Source: Solea solea (Eukaryota > Chordata > Actinopteri > Pleuronectiformes > Soleidae). Taken from it: 64,000 bases of DNA. Each line of letters starts with the position of its first letter. The first letter of the stretch is position 1. The notes under the pieces were generated by a model. It was not told the DNA's origin. It saw only the letters and a list, made by a program, of their open reading frames with translations, and ran no database searches. Positions 49,000 to 62,220 of this stretch are shown piece after piece. The DNA is taken from assembly GCF_958295425.1 (NCBI RefSeq), contig NC_081134.1, forward strand, positions 2,529,840 through 2,593,839, read 5' to 3'. A program made the position numbers and the translations under genes.

Positions 49000-50402
49000 C
49001 CTCCTGCACAATGCAGGAAAACATTCTGTTGTCTTATACCACTAAAATCAAAATGACCTTTTAGCATTTCATGGTGAGCGTCTGCCCCCCCCAACAGAGA
49101 GTTTATTAACTCAGGCTTCCTCTCTCAGTGTCTGCCGGCTCAAATCCCTGGAAACCACACATTATTGAAGGTTTATGTGACGCCGTAAATGCCATAAGCT
49201 TTTTTTTCTGGTCTTATTATCTGGGCCTTTCACAGCAGGCATATAGTGATGTGGCCATATTTACTGCAGTTAGGGGGAAGAAGAGAAGCAAAGTCGCTTT
49301 ATTTGTACCCACAGGTAGAAAGAGTCTGATTTCCTGTTTGTGGAATTCTTAAGTGCAGTTTAAAGCCGTTTCCAGATCCTTGATTCATGTACGACAGAAA
49401 AGGTCTGAGGGTGTTTCCTGTATACTTCAGTGAAGTGCTGTGCGACAATAAAATGTCCATCTTTTTGGAGAAAATGGCAGCTTTCTTTTTTTTATTATTA
49501 TATAAAAAGAGTCTTTTCATCTGTACACACAAAAGTTTGCTTCCTTTGTTTTCACCAAGTGTTCCAGTTTGGTTCAGTTTGGTCTTGTTTTGCAAATATT
49601 TGCATTTTGTTTGTCAAAAGTTGAGAAGAGTATCAAAAGAACAGTTTGATTCGCACTTTTTAGCACAAAGGACCATATTTAGGTGAGAGGGAGGAGCCGG
49701 AGCATTATAACGGGTGAAATAAATAAAAAAAAAAACAGTTGTAGCTTCTAATTTTTAACTAAAAAAAACACATTTGTACAACTGTTGTACAAAAGCAATA
49801 TCACACTCGACGTCGGGCTGTTGTACGACACTCCCTCTCATGTGATTTTGCTTAATTACAATATGTTTTGATTAAATTAATCTAAAATCATCTAAAAAAG
49901 ACGTCATATTCTACTAAAGAAGACCTGAAACTTATGATTGAGACTCTAAATTCCACAAGAAAATGTTAACTGACGTTAAAAACAAAAATGAAAATTAGAC
50001 TCGGTTTTTATGTATAAACCCATGGATTTGCCCCCTGATGGCCATTCAAGAGAATGCAGGTTCCAGACACTGCTGCATTGGCTTCATTATCTCGACACAG
50101 AGACTATTTCAAATATTTATATAACTACGATCATGTGTGACTTACAGTGAGGAGGAATATTCCCTCAGCAACACATGACCCCTGACTGAGCCTTGTTGTG
50201 TAAAGTTGTAAAAGTTACATCATTCTTGTGCCTTTAGGCTTCAGAGTGACTCAGAACCAAACAGTGACGTGTGTGTGTGTGTGTGTGTGTGTATACAACA
50301 TGGATTACAATACATTTGAGCATTGAGTTGAACTCAAGTGTAGCAGGAGCTTCACTGCTAAGTCATTCTGAGTTGTCACGCTTGCAACACACACTTGCAC
50401 AC

Positions 50403-50433
<31 letters not shown>

Positions 50434-52079
50434 GTTAATACTGTAAGTCCACTGAGGAATTCTACTGTTTAGAGTCAGTAACGCTGTGAAATGACCGATG
50501 ACGGAGCTCTTTGATCTTTTTAAACCTGTGGTTTCTGGGCACAGAAGTGCAAACTTTAAGAATTTCACCTTTCATTTACTTAATGATTGAATTCTGTGTG
50601 GTAGATGCAAGTTATGCCATAGAGTATGAACGTAAACAAAGTATAATATTCATTGAATAAGGGTGGAGGGTGGAGGGTGGAGAGGTTAGAATGTGTCACT
50701 TACCAACCCCAGATTTAAGACAGCACAGTCGGTTCAACAGAAATGTTTGTTCATTTATTCAGACACTTTCTTGCTCATTGGAAATAATATTTAACAAAAT
50801 GTCCCAGTTTGTCCCAGTTGATGCTCTGAGGCCGTTGGTCTGACCATCAGCACCAGCAGCCCCGCCCCATCCCGTCGGAACCCCCCCCTTTTTTTTTCTT
50901 CAAATCACTAACTTCAAAAAAGGTGCAGGTTCACTCTATTAACTCTGGAATAGGCGGTGGAATTGAATCAGGTCTGGTTGGCTTAAGCATGTGGGTTTGT
51001 GTGAACCTGTTAACTGGCTGCAAGTGCATCATCTTTCACAATCAGCCGGCTGTGTGATGTACCCGGGAAAATGAGGCTGCTGTGGCTCTGCAGATGGAGC
51101 GTCCACACCGTGCTGGTGAAAATATATTCACTGGCTCTTTTTGTCTGTCTGTGTGTGTGTCTGTGTGTGTGTGTGTGTGTGTGTCTGTGTGTGTGTGTGT
51201 GTGTGTATGGACCCTGTTAGCATGTGGACCTGAGGACACCAGTGGCTGCTGTGACTCGATCTGTGGGTCGTTTTTATTATTATTTTATTTATTTTCATTG
51301 TAACAAAAACTGTAGTCTCCTGACCGACACTTGGTTCCAGTTACAAATTACAAATAAATCCAATGACAGCTGTCCTTGATACTTTGGACTCCGATTATAC
51401 ATTTACTGATATTAAGTACTGCAGTTTTCCATACAGATTCAAAATCCCTTGATTTGATATATAATTAAGTGTGGAGAAGAAGGAAAACTTGTTTATATTT
51501 TTTTAAATCTTGTTTACTTTCACACATAATGGTTTTTAAACTAAGAGTATTTAAAAGTGATGTGATGAGAGTAAAATAAAACAAGGTGATGTATCACCAG
51601 GGTCCAGTGACCTTCACAAGCAGGAAGGAAATATAGTATTCAGTGGTCCAGTGAGACTGAGAATGTGGTGGTTTTACCTTCATTTGTATATATATATATA
51701 TATATATAGACTATTGTCCGTGACGTGGTTGACAGACAGCCTTGAGAAGCCATTCATCAACACGCATCACCTTGGTGTTTTCTTTGCTAAAATGACTTGA
51801 GTTTCAAGGCAGATTCTTGGAGGAGGAAGTCTTCACGGTGCTCAGTGACAATGTTATCACATGGGACTCCAGGAAACATGAGCAGTAAACAGCTGTGCGA
51901 CTGCTCTGTCCCTCACTTCCCATACATTAGTGTCACTTACAAGGTTTGATCCTATTATACTTGTTGCTTATATCTTTGAGAGTCGCAGCACGTCCTTGTC
52001 CATATCCTGATTTTCGATCACGAATACATGTTTGGGGTACGTTGACGTATTATTGTTAAACTGTTACAATATCTATTTA
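49000..52079. other. Intergenic stretch, no supported gene
   Basis: Contains (GT)n at 50269-50292, (TG)n at 50402-50430, a GGGTGGAGGGTGGAG tandem (50661-50682), TG arrays with GTCTG breaks at 51151-51208, and (TA)n at 51687-51709. Other sequence is unique and AT-rich. Open frames at 49299-49686 overlap on both strands and are unrecognised. Confidence 0.6.
51151..51208. repeat. (TG)n compound microsatellite
   Basis: TG units in three blocks split by GTCTGTG words. Confidence 0.95.
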
Positions 52080-52235
52080 TGTCTGTGGTTTCCATGGCGC
52101 CCTCATTAGTCTTTGCCCTCTTCAAGCAGATGCCTACTTAGTTCCCTTTCCAAGCTACTTAAGTGTGTACTAGTGGGCAAATAATGTCAGTCCCTTATGG
52201 CTTCAGGAACACGGGTCCCATGGAAACCACAGACA
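52080..52235. repeat. Short inverted-repeat element, 18-bp perfect arms
   Basis: The left arm TGTCTGTGGTTTCCATGG (52080-52097) is the exact reverse complement of the right arm at 52218-52235. The 120-bp interior has no frame. It could be a tiny MITE or a stem-loop; no clear target-site duplication flanks it. Confidence 0.7.
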
Positions 52236-52779
52236 AACCCATTTGGGACCCATATTGTCGGCTATATGGGGCCCACATGGACATGCCGGCTTGCATTTTC
52301 ACTGAAATGAAAGAGTCATGATTTCATTTTGCTAAAATGCTATTGAAAGGTTTATTTCAAGAACAAATTGTCACATTAAATGTAAAGAATATGAATGAAA
52401 AGTGTCAGAAGTGAATGATGTGGTTGTTCAGTATAGTTTAAGGAGATAGATGCATGTGTTGTCATGGATCAAACAAATGATGTTACATTGTCAACACACA
52501 GCAACTTTAAATCTCATCTGTAACAAACCAAACTGTAGAAAATTTAAATTCCACATGTCTACGAAACTTTTCTTCTCTCGGAATACAAGCCTACAGCTGA
52601 GCGGCCCTAATGATGGATTTACATCACACTTTCAGGACTCGGACTGCAGGTTTATTTACATTATTTATAGGCTTTTAGCAAAGTCATTAAAGACCTCCTT
52701 TTATCTGCAGTATGTCTCCATCCACTTGCTCTGTGGATGGAGGCAGAGCGGAGAGTGTGTGTGTGTGTGTGGAAAACGC

Positions 52780-53060
52780 CACACTTTACTGCACCATTAA
52801 ACCAACAGGAGCAGCTCTGGAGAGCAATCACTGCTGACTAAACTTGTCACACTGACGGATCAATCAGCCACTGGCTCAGCTCCCAGTAGCCGCTGGCTTT
52901 GTGGTTGGACCTTATTGTCAGCACAGTTTGACGTCCAGCACTGTGAATGCTAATCCCTCTCTTGCCAAACCGCCTACTGACAACTTTAATTTACTGCTTT
53001 AAAAATGGACATGAAAGAGGCTTCTGAAGCTCTTTCATACCAGACCTGACCCAGGTCAAC
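52780..53060. promoter_or_regulatory. Candidate conserved noncoding block
   Basis: Repeat-free, with CAGCCACTGGCTCAGC, CTTATTGTCAGCACAG and GCTAATCCCTC words and balanced composition. Composition-based inference only. Confidence 0.2.
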
Positions 53061-55375
53061 AGGACCATGTTGCATTGTTGTGCGTGGTGTCGCCATCAAA
53101 TGGGACTTCCTGTTATGAAGGAGATGAGTTTGTAATTTGATGCACTGTGGGACTGGTAACCAGGGAAGGTTGTTGAGGTCTTCGGATGCATGGTGTTACC
53201 ACCAAGAACGCCATTGTAGTAGAGACGTGGATGAGGGTTCCAGCAGCAGAACGGGCAGAAACAAACTTTACTTACTTTGGTGATATAAGCGTGATTGCAA
53301 CAGTGCTTGTTTATGATTAATTAGTAAAAAATTAATTAATAAAAAGTAGATTGTTGTTTCGGTGACAATAGATTTGGTACCAACATAGAACGTGATGTCA
53401 CCGTTGTAGGTGTGGAAGCAGAGACCACTGGACAGGCTACAGAATTTCAACGGAGAGCATGAATAGAATGAACACTCGGAACATAGTTAAACTTCAGAAA
53501 AAGACTGTTTTGATATTTTTGCACAATGGAAGAAGAAATCACGGAATGAGACTGTTTCAAAAGTTCAAACGTCAGCATTTTGATACCTCTGAATATCTGG
53601 TGCAGAATATGTACATAACATACCACATGTACTCTTATAGAACTCTTCATTGGTGCCTAATATGGGAAGGTGGAGTTTTTACCCTGCAAACATTTCAAAT
53701 GATGGTCGTAAAACTTTTATTAGTTCAAACAAACAAGAACATTGTCAGTTGGAACACCCTCCTGTCAACAGGAAACCCTCAGCTCTAATTCTGTCACTGT
53801 GAAAGTGGCATCTCCAGCTTCATGCAATCTTCATGCAGGAAGCTCTTCTCTATCTGCCGTCCCCAGACACCACAGCTCTTCCTTTCTCATTTCACCACAT
53901 CAAGTCAACACCAGCGCTGGTGTTGCCACACATCATTTCTCCACCTTCCTTTCCCTCGTTTCTTCGTTGGCTTGAATCATTTCCCTCCGTCATTAAGAGC
54001 CGTGCCGCTTTGTTCCACGGTGCCGCGTCTCCAAAGTCTGTGATAAGAGTTGACTGGAGATCTTTGATCTTTAAGTCCAGACTGTTTCCTGTCCCAGAGA
54101 AGGCAAAACACAGGAAGTGTTGGGTTAGGGGCTGTTCCACGGTGGTAACAATATGGGCCAGAGTAAATCAGTGTTTGTAATGACAGCAGCTCCTAAAAGG
54201 CTCATGGGAAACTTTCATATCTGCACAAAGACAACAAATAAGCGCAGATTGCCACATCATGAGCACATACTGACTGTGATTCATTTGACAGTTCATGGAA
54301 CGTGAGGAAGCACCTGGTAAACCTGGCACTTTATGATTTACTAATGATTTTTTTTCCGACTTGTACATCAGACCTTTATTGATTTCGCCCTCTGGATTAT
54401 TATGAATACTGCAGTGTAAGTGGATCAGCATGAACTGTGTAAGGAATTCTTAATTCTCTCCAGTTTTATTACAGCAACTATTCCAACAGCTGTCACTCCA
54501 TACCAGCTCGTTAACGGCTTAAATGATGACAGTGCACAATCTGGACACACACACACACACACATGTGTAATATGTATGAATGAACACCTGTCTCATTCTC
54601 CTGACGACTGGTTTAGACTTCTAATTTACAACACATGGCTTTTAACATAATGTGATATAACAGATTTCTACTTTCTTCATATGTGTACAAGTGTGCTTTT
54701 ATACACATGTGCAGTGTGTCCAGGCCGACAATAACATCACATTACAGAGATTCTGCAGTGACTGAGTGACGTATTAAAAGACAATCGCGTGATGAATCAC
54801 AGTGTGTCTGAGCAGTAAAGTGCAGGATTTAGAGTCAGATGAATTTCCCTGCTGTTGTCCCGCTCTCAACTTCCATTCACATTAGCCTCCTTCCTGTGAC
54901 AAGCCTCACTGCGGGGAGTTATTAAGAAGTAATGCTGGTGAGTCGACTTGGCAGGAAATCTGTTTTATTTCTTTTTCTGTTTTTTTAAATTAGAAGATCA
55001 ACATTTCAATTGTAGTAAAATGAATATATTGATATTTGGCTCCAGTATTTTGAACACTGTATCCCACGCATTGGGAAAATAATGATATATTGCTGTGTCA
55101 ATATTTAGTTTCCGGCTCTCCGTAAGTACTGTATGTCAGTAAAATACATTCATTCAATTCATTTAATTCCTTAAATGAAAGTAATTTAGGCTGAATATTA
55201 TTCGCTGACAAAAGCTGCGGTCAGAGCAAGAAAACCAGGGTTTTTGTTATTCTATCTGACCTCAGTGCAGTTAGTTTATGTGATGCACTGTTGCATGGTC
55301 ACTACTGGTTTTCCCTTAATTAGATATACGCAGTTAATACACAATAAAAACGCAGCAAATGTGACAGATCCAGAC
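53061..55375. other. Intergenic stretch, no supported gene
   Basis: Unique sequence with a short (CA)n at 54544-54562. The part 53740-54170 (three overlapping short + frames) and the part 54770-54960 are repeat-poor and may be conserved noncoding DNA. No frame is recognised. Confidence 0.55.
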
Positions 55376-55381
55376 CAAAAA

Positions 55382-55479
55382 TTGAGATGATCATCTCAAA
55401 ATTGAGATGATCATCTCAATTTTGATGATTGCTGATAATGCACATTACAAAGATGATAATTGAGATGATCATCTCAATT
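55382..55479. repeat. Cluster of three perfect palindromes with core GAGATGATCATCTC
   Basis: Palindromes are at 55382-55399 (18 bp), 55396-55425 (30 bp, TCAAAATTGAGATGA plus its mirror complement) and 55458-55479 (22 bp). All share the core GAGATGATCATCTC. The first two touch, and the third is 33 bp away. Confidence 0.95.
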
Positions 55480-56366
55480 TTGTCCTGTCTTTGTGAGGGT
55501 GAAGCTGCTCCACACAAAGAGAGAGAGAAGTAAAAGTCACATCAGGTTACGTCATGTGCTCAAAGTAAGAAAACAAACAATCATATCAAAATTAGTTACA
55601 GTTGGGCTGACGTCAGGTGTCATCAGAGGATGTGATTAGTGTCTACAGCTTTCATTTGTCGTAACTGTGAATTAAACAGAAGAGCAGCAACGTAACAGCA
55701 TGATAAAATGACACAAACAAACACCAGACCTACTGTGATTGCGGTGTCCTTTTACTTTAATTGTGTGGCTTTTGTTTGTAGGTCTGTTGTAGGTGTTACA
55801 TACTGTAACGGCAGAGATTACAATGTGAGGACAAGCACATGCAAACAAGGTTATACATGCTTCATGTATACATGATGTGTGCCTCACAATATATGGATTA
55901 TATACAGTAAGTGCACAGAGCGAGTGTGGATTCTGTGTCGTGATAAAAGGTCTGGTTCACACACCACACGCTGTGTGTATATCTCCAAGCATCAGTGCTA
56001 CTGTTTAGGATCTAGAGGAGAAAGTCATGTGAAGGGAACCACCGTGAATGTTGGACTAAGGTCTCGTGGTCTTGTGTTCCCAGGGTCACAGATGAATCGG
56101 CCTGTGCAGTTTCTCAGGACTTCACAGCAGTGATTTATCATGTATGATAAATATGACCCACTGTCCTAAATCTGAGATAAGATCACAAATATTCTCTGGG
56201 TTGCATTCAGGGTCAAATGATTCTTCCATAATTACCAACCTTGTATGCTTTCCTTGTGACTCTCAAGCGTCTTTGTCAGAGCAATTATTTATTCCTATTA
56301 CTAGTGGTTGTTCTGTCCTGTGATTATTTATTTTTCACCTGTAATGTTTAAGATGCTAAAGTGAAG

Positions 56367-56633
56367 TAGGGCTGAAACAAGTACTCGATTATTGATTATT
56401 AAATCAGTTACTAAATGAATTTTAAAAGAAGTTTCCTGATTTTTCAGCTTCTTAAATGTGAATATTTCCTTGTTTTCATTGCTCCACAAAACACAGAAAT
56501 CATTTAAAATGAATTAATTTGAGAACATCATCATTTCCAGGTTTGAGGAACATTTTTCAACAGATTCTAACATTTTATGGCTCGATGAATCAAGGAACTA
56601 ATCAACAGATTCATCAGTTGTTAAAATAATGAA
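56367..56633 (+). mobile_element. TAGGGCTGCAAC-family MITE (copy 3)
   Basis: Begins TAGGGCTGAAACAAGTACTC, then TTTTTCAGCTTCTTAAATGT, GTTTTCATTGCTCCAC, TTTGAGAACATCATCATTTC and ACATTTTATGGCTCGATGAA. The right end is degraded. Confidence 0.85.
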
Positions 56634-56829
56634 GTAAGATTGAATTCAAAATACTCAGTGCTGTCCCAACAAGGTTCTACCACAACATTCATGACTAATG
56701 ACTTTGCTAACAGTCAGAAGATGATGCATTATTCGTGTCACTGCCAAACAATGAAGAAGATGAAGAAGAAATGAAAAAACTGGAGAAAAATCTCAATATC
56801 TAAAAAGCAAAAACAGACTCCCGACACAC

Positions 56830-57190
56830 ACAACACTACCCTGCTCCCACGGCTGCTCGAGCGGAGGCTGACAGACAACTAATGACTCGACAAGGTTCCC
56901 CTGCGAACAGCCTCATGAATTAGTTATCACCCTCCCTTGACCTGTGTGTTGATACAATCTGTGCAGGCCCTGCAGCCTCAGGAGGGCTGCAGAGGTTATG
57001 TAAGTTAAGAGATAGAAGACTGAGTGGAAAGGACGCAGAATGAGCTCTCGTCTTGCAATTGAAAGCTGCAGAATTGTGATTGATGGAGGCAGCGGCGTTG
57101 TTAACGCGCAGGTCAGGTCGCTCTGATCATACATTTGATGGAGGAGTGGAAATAAGCAAACAGGCTCACAGATCTTTGTGTTTGCTGCAT
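56830..57190. promoter_or_regulatory. Candidate conserved enhancer-like element
   Basis: Repeat-free, with ACTAATGACTCG, ATGAATTAGTTATC, a GCCCTGCAGCCTCAGGAGGG near-inverted word, GCAATTGAAAGC and GTTGTTAACGCGC (HNF1-like). Composition-based. Confidence 0.3.
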
Positions 57191-57199
57191 TTGCCGGTG

Positions 57200-58222
57200 A
57201 ATAACGATGTAGATAGAAATATAGATGGATACTTTATAGATACTTTATTCATCTCACAGAGAAAGATATTCTTGCTATGAGCAGGTAATTGTGATGTTTT
57301 CTTAAGAAAAAAAGGTTAAAAACAACTGAAACGCTCACATTGTGGTTGCTTTGAATCCAGGATGATCGATAAATGTGAGGTTTTCCAATTTATTCCACTT
57401 AAATAATGTGGTTTTTGAAAGATTATGTATGAAAAGTATCAACAAATGTAGCTATAATGCAACATAATGGCCTCTGCCACCGTAACTGCAGCACTTTACA
57501 TTATAGTGTAGCAGCAACATGTTGATAGTATGATAACAATTTTGTAATATTATGGTCATGCCATCATATTTGTAAGTGGTAGTACCAATGTTAATAGTGT
57601 AGTAATGAAAAAGATAATGTTACTTATATCTGGGTGATATTGAAAGTGTTTTACTTTAATCCACCATCAATTTGAGAACCAAAATTAGGATTAATTATAT
57701 TTAAAAGTCAAAATTCATCCTCCCTCATGTCCCACAGACATGGTTCATTGTTGTTACCAGGCTACTACTAAAATAAGTATATATATTACACAATATTACT
57801 TTTCTTTTATAAAATTATCACCATGCTGTTGTCATATTGTGAGATAATTTTTTAAATTAAATCTAACCATGCCTTTTTCAAATGAATGACGATCAGTGAT
57901 ATATAGAATATGTGTATAATACGTATTGTATTATATGCATTGCTTAAATAATCTCTGTCCCTCCGGGATATGAACGTTTTTATCTGAGTTGAAAACTATA
58001 TTTTGTTATGGAGCTGATTTAAACCATCTCATATTGCTTTGGACAGTTTGATGTATGGCGGTGTCATTTTATAAGCTCATAAGTCTAATATAAAAAAAAA
58101 ATGAAGACATTCATCTAAGTAGTTCTCACTATCTTGAGCTGTAATAAAAAAAAAGAAAAGAAAATTGTAGTGGAGTAAAATACACAATATGTGTCTCTGA
58201 AGTAAAGTGAAGTCGCCGTAGA
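57200..58222. other. AT-rich intergenic stretch, nothing recognised
   Basis: No repeats longer than short A-runs (near 58088 and 58147), and no open frame above 60 codons. Confidence 0.6.
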
Positions 58223-58265
58223 AGAATTAGTGACCTCTAATGGTGAGGATGCAGATTGCAACAAA
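58223..58265 (-). mobile_element. Fragment of TTTAAAGGTCCAGTGTGT-family element
   Basis: GAATTAGTGACCTCTAATGG followed by TGAGGATGCAGATTGCAAC corresponds to the sub-terminal part of this teleost family (the CACTAGATGCC/GCAATCTGCAACCTC region on the other strand). A shorter similar word is at 46012-46030. Confidence 0.5.
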
Positions 58266-59289
58266 CAGTAGAAAAAAAGTCATCATCACTTTGTGTTGTT
58301 TGTCAGCTAATGTTTGGATTATGTGTTGTGTTTGTATATATTTAATCCCATTTCGAACGGGATTAGTGTCACATCTCAGTAAAACTACCACAATTTGGAG
58401 GCATAAATCGTGGTCCATTGCTTGTCTGGGCCCAGTCGTCGAAGGGTGAACCCCCAGACAAGGCACATGTTCTGTCAACCTACCCAGGAACCCGGGGCGC
58501 TGACAAGGGCCCCGACGCATGAGGGGCAAGGGGGGCAGCGAACCCAGTGATTCCTGACTCGGCAACGCTGACTATACGCACAGACAACTTTACCCCGACT
58601 TCCCCGACACTCAATTTATGCACCGCCGTCACCTTCTGTCATCATGTACACACTATGCTGCTTCTTGATGTCACAAGTGAATCTGAAAATCCACAGAAAA
58701 CTACTTGTAAACATGCACAATTACCTGGGGTAATTGTTCCGGGCCTTTTTACCCCAGGTAGAAGTCGCCACCTTAATCTTTACTGATATCGTGCGGTAAT
58801 GATCATTGTCATGACACATTCAGACAGGTCTAAAACCACTGTAAAGCTCTGGTAATAATTACGTTACCCCACCTCCTCATGTAAAACTAATCCCGTTGGA
58901 ATAGGGCTTTAGTCGTCTTCTGTGTAGTAACATTTTGCCTAAAAACTTGAAAAGCAACGCTCGGGTTAATCCATTTGAGCTGCTGTTGGAACGTGGCGGA
59001 GTTTGTGAAAACACAAATCTGCCTAGAGTTCATACAAAGGGCTTATTATTGTAAGGCTTTATTTTACAGAGAATATACAAACATATTTATGGGTAGTGTT
59101 TTTAATCTCTGCCCATAAACCATCCTAACGCTTACACCTCTAATATACACAGTGTATTTAAACGCCATCTCGGCTGCATTGCTGGATAAATGTGAATCCT
59201 TTGGTAAAATAATTATATATAAAATAAATATTCCGTATGTTATGAGGCACAGAAATGAAAGACTGGTGGCAAAAATCAACATATAAATG

Positions 59290-59690
59290 ATCTGAGCCCA
59301 ATAACATTAATAACGGACCACCGTGTCGTTTATAAAAAAGTGCGACAGTTTGCTTTAACTCCTTGTCGTCAGCCTTCCACTGACAGCATGTTTGATTTGA
59401 AATTCTTCAGATTTACATCCTGACTTGCGTTATAAATAAGAGAGGTCTCCACATCTTTAAACTCAATTACTAAAACATTACGACATGCTAATGGAAAAAT
59501 ACTCGCTAATTCAGACCCCGCTTGTGTTTTATGATGCCTGCAATAATGACTGCACATTAAAATGCTACCAAAGGCTCTTAATGAGCAGCATCTAATGTAA
59601 GAGGTCCACAGAGCACAACATGAAGTGTAATTACTATGTCACATTATGAAAAACGATGCTCAAGGAAACACAATGGAAAACCTGGGTCAC
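59290..59690. promoter_or_regulatory. Candidate conserved enhancer-like element
   Basis: Repeat-free 400 bp dense in homeodomain-like words: CATTAATAACGG (59304), CTCAATTACTAAAAC (59461), GCTAATGGAAA (59487), CGCTAATTCAG (59503), CTTAATGAGC (59577) and GTGTAATTAC (59625). It also has TATAAATAAG and CAAAGGCTC. Among the strongest regulatory candidates here by motif density; alignment is required. Confidence 0.4.
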
Positions 59691-60210
59691 GTTCTTTTTT
59701 GGGGACTTCCAGTAGATCTCCAGTGCTTTTAAAAATAAACAATACTGTATGTTTTCATGGATAGAAATGCTGTTTCAAAGACTGTCACTGTTTCAGAACA
59801 CAGTGCTTTATATGACGCTATATGAGGATTTAGCATGTAGCGCTGCCACTGAAAACAGAACGCCCACTGACATGTGAAAAATGTGAATATAACATCATAA
59901 AAAGTGTACGATCATGAATGAAATGATCATTTCATGTGAAAGAGGCTCCAGAATTCAACATACAATTCTTTAATCAAGTCAGGTCTGGTTTAATTAAGTT
60001 TAATTTTTATAAACATTGAACCTATTGGGTGCATTTACACATGTCAGCAAGAGGTGGAGATTGAACATGTAGGAGGAGGAGAGAGTGTTGGTTAAACTTT
60101 GTTGAAGATTCCTGAATTTGCTTCCCTGCATCACTGTTTTGGTTCATTGTCAACCTCGTCTATATTTTGTAAAACTTCTCCACTGCAGACACATTACCAT
60201 TCTGTTCCGT

Positions 60211-60745
60211 TCCACTGTCTTCCGCTCATCCGTGTCCGGGTAGAAGGGGCAGCAGTCTTAGCAAGGAGGACCAGACGTCCCTCTTTACAGCCAAATCTGC
60301 CAGCTCGGATCCCAAGGCATTCCTAGGTTTGCCAAGAGATATAATCCCCCCAGCATGTCCTGAATCAGCCCCTGTCTCCTCCTGGAAGGACATACCTGAA
60401 GCACCCCCCCAGGGACACAACTGGCAGTTTCCGTAACCGGGGATTGGACCTCCAAGGCTCCTGCCTTGGTCTGCTACCCGATCCACACAGCACCAGACCC
60501 CTCACGGTCATAAAAAAGGCGAAGGCCCAGCCACCAGGAGCTCGCACATGGGCCCCCCAACTCAGGGCTTGGCTCCAGCGCCCCGGTAACCCTTCAGGCT
60601 GGGTACACCTATCTTTTTATTATAATTTCCATGAGGGGTCTTCTGAACCGCTCTTTGTCCGGCCCTTTACCTAGGACCAAGTTACTAGGGGCAAAATGAC
60701 TCCGACAACATAGATTCAAGGATCATTAGGGCACTTAAACTCCAA
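60211..60745 (+). mobile_element. Dispersed teleost repeat fragment (GGGCAGCAGTCTTAGC type), about 530 bp
   Basis: Ordered blocks: CTTCCGCTCATCCGTGTCC, GGGCAGCAGTCTTAGCAAGG, GACCAGACGTCCCTCTTTAC, GATCCCAAGGCATTCCTAGG, CAGCATGTCCTGAATC, CTCCTGGAAGGACATACCTG, CACGGTCATAAAAAAGGCG, CTTCTGAACCGCTCTTTGTC, CGGCCCTTTACCTAGGACC and AACATAGATTCAAGGATCAT. I recognise this series from a very common fish repeat, probably derived from a LINE. Frames in it are broken. Confidence 0.8.
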
Positions 60746-62220
60746 CGTGGATCTGCAGACACATTATCCCTTATTAAAAGGAAACGTATTTGAGGAGTAG
60801 AAATTCTCAGCTCTATCGCTTACAGAATCAAAGGGTCACACAGATAACTGCGAGAACTGCCAGTGAGACAATTCTCTGTAATCTTGGTTCTCTCAGCTCA
60901 CGTAGATATAAACAGAAGATATGGTTTTGTTGGTTTAAAAAGAAAAATGCCAGGCTTGTCTCACTTTAGTGGAAGCTGTGTCACGACTCCCTGTCGGAGC
61001 GTGAAGTCATGTCCTGACTGCAGAGTGTCGGTGGAATCACAGATTGTGAGATACCCAACTGAGCATTCTCGCAAAATCGCTGCTTTCTCACATCTAGAGA
61101 GGGTCATATGGGACGTGAGGCCGCCAAGGCTCGACGGAGCATCACGGCCCACTGTGCCTGTGAAGTCACACAAGAGTCACAATCTGTGCTGCTTCTGCTT
61201 CACAAGGTGTCTGTTGGCCTGGACAGATGGGAGAGAGAGAGAGACAGAGAGAGAGAGAATGGTGTCATCTGGTCACGTTGTGGCAGGACGGGGTGTCATG
61301 GCAACCTTTGTGTAATTAGAGAGACGTGGTCTCTGCAGGTTAGCTGATGAACTGACACTCAAACCTGTGGCTGAAGACGGACAGTGGAGCTCTACCTTCA
61401 AGCAGAACTGTCTGGACGGTTGATCCAGACCACTGATGCCCCCCCTCCCTTCCTCTCTCTCGTGGCCATGTGCATTTGTTTTCAACAGAGCTGGCAAACA
61501 TGTGTAATAAATACATATAGTTCATCCCAAAAGATTCTTACAGGTGTAACGGCACAAACGCCAGGTCGGCATCCATTTTGCATGCTTTCATATTTTCAAT
61601 TCTTGCCATTTGGAAATGGTCTGATGTTTACTTGTGTTTGGCCCCTCACTCCGCCATGATGAACGTCTAAAATAACACTTACGATGTTAACAGAGGACTT
61701 AAATGATTTCTTTGTTCCAACTTCCAAGTGGCCTATATGTAAATGTATAAATAGCTCATTCTTGAAAAAAGGCAAAAGAGCTGTGTGTGTGTGCACACTT
61801 GAATAATGTCGGGCTTAACTTTTAAGGCCTGATTACAGCTCTAATTAGACCGAAATGTGAATTACTGCTCTTACTGAATAAATGCTTTGGACTTTAAATT
61901 CACCTGTTTTTAAACTTTTAAGTAATCTCTCATCTTCCCTGAGTTATTAGTAATGTTTCTTCGACCCCGCCAGATCTTTTAGGTTGCATTCATCAAAGAG
62001 ATGGACAGATTTGTAAGTTAAATGTGCTGCTTGGCCAGTTTTAATTGTAAACCTTGGATCTTATTCCCTGGATCTTCGCGTTCCGTTCAGACTTGAATAC
62101 CTACAGTTTTCATCTTCCATTACATTGTGTCCAGACATGAACTTTCAAGACACTCATCTTCTTCTGATCTGGGGCAGGTACAGGATGAGAGAGGGCACAG
62201 AGCCGACTTCTATAGATTGT
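60746..62220. other. Intergenic stretch, no supported gene
   Basis: The part 60863-61315 has a 150-codon + frame with no recognisable domain. It includes a GAGAGA tract (61230-61258). The block 61790-61960 has CTCTAATTAGACC and GTGAATTACTGC words and may be regulatory. Confidence 0.55.

Noticed and set aside
58430..58560. GC-rich patch thought at first to be rRNA-like
   Set aside because: No match to rRNA core motifs that I can recognise; probably a repeat fragment or unique GC-rich DNA.
60863..61315. 150-codon + strand frame
   Set aside because: No domain, includes a GAGAGA tract coding Arg-Glu repeats, overlapped by other frames on both strands.
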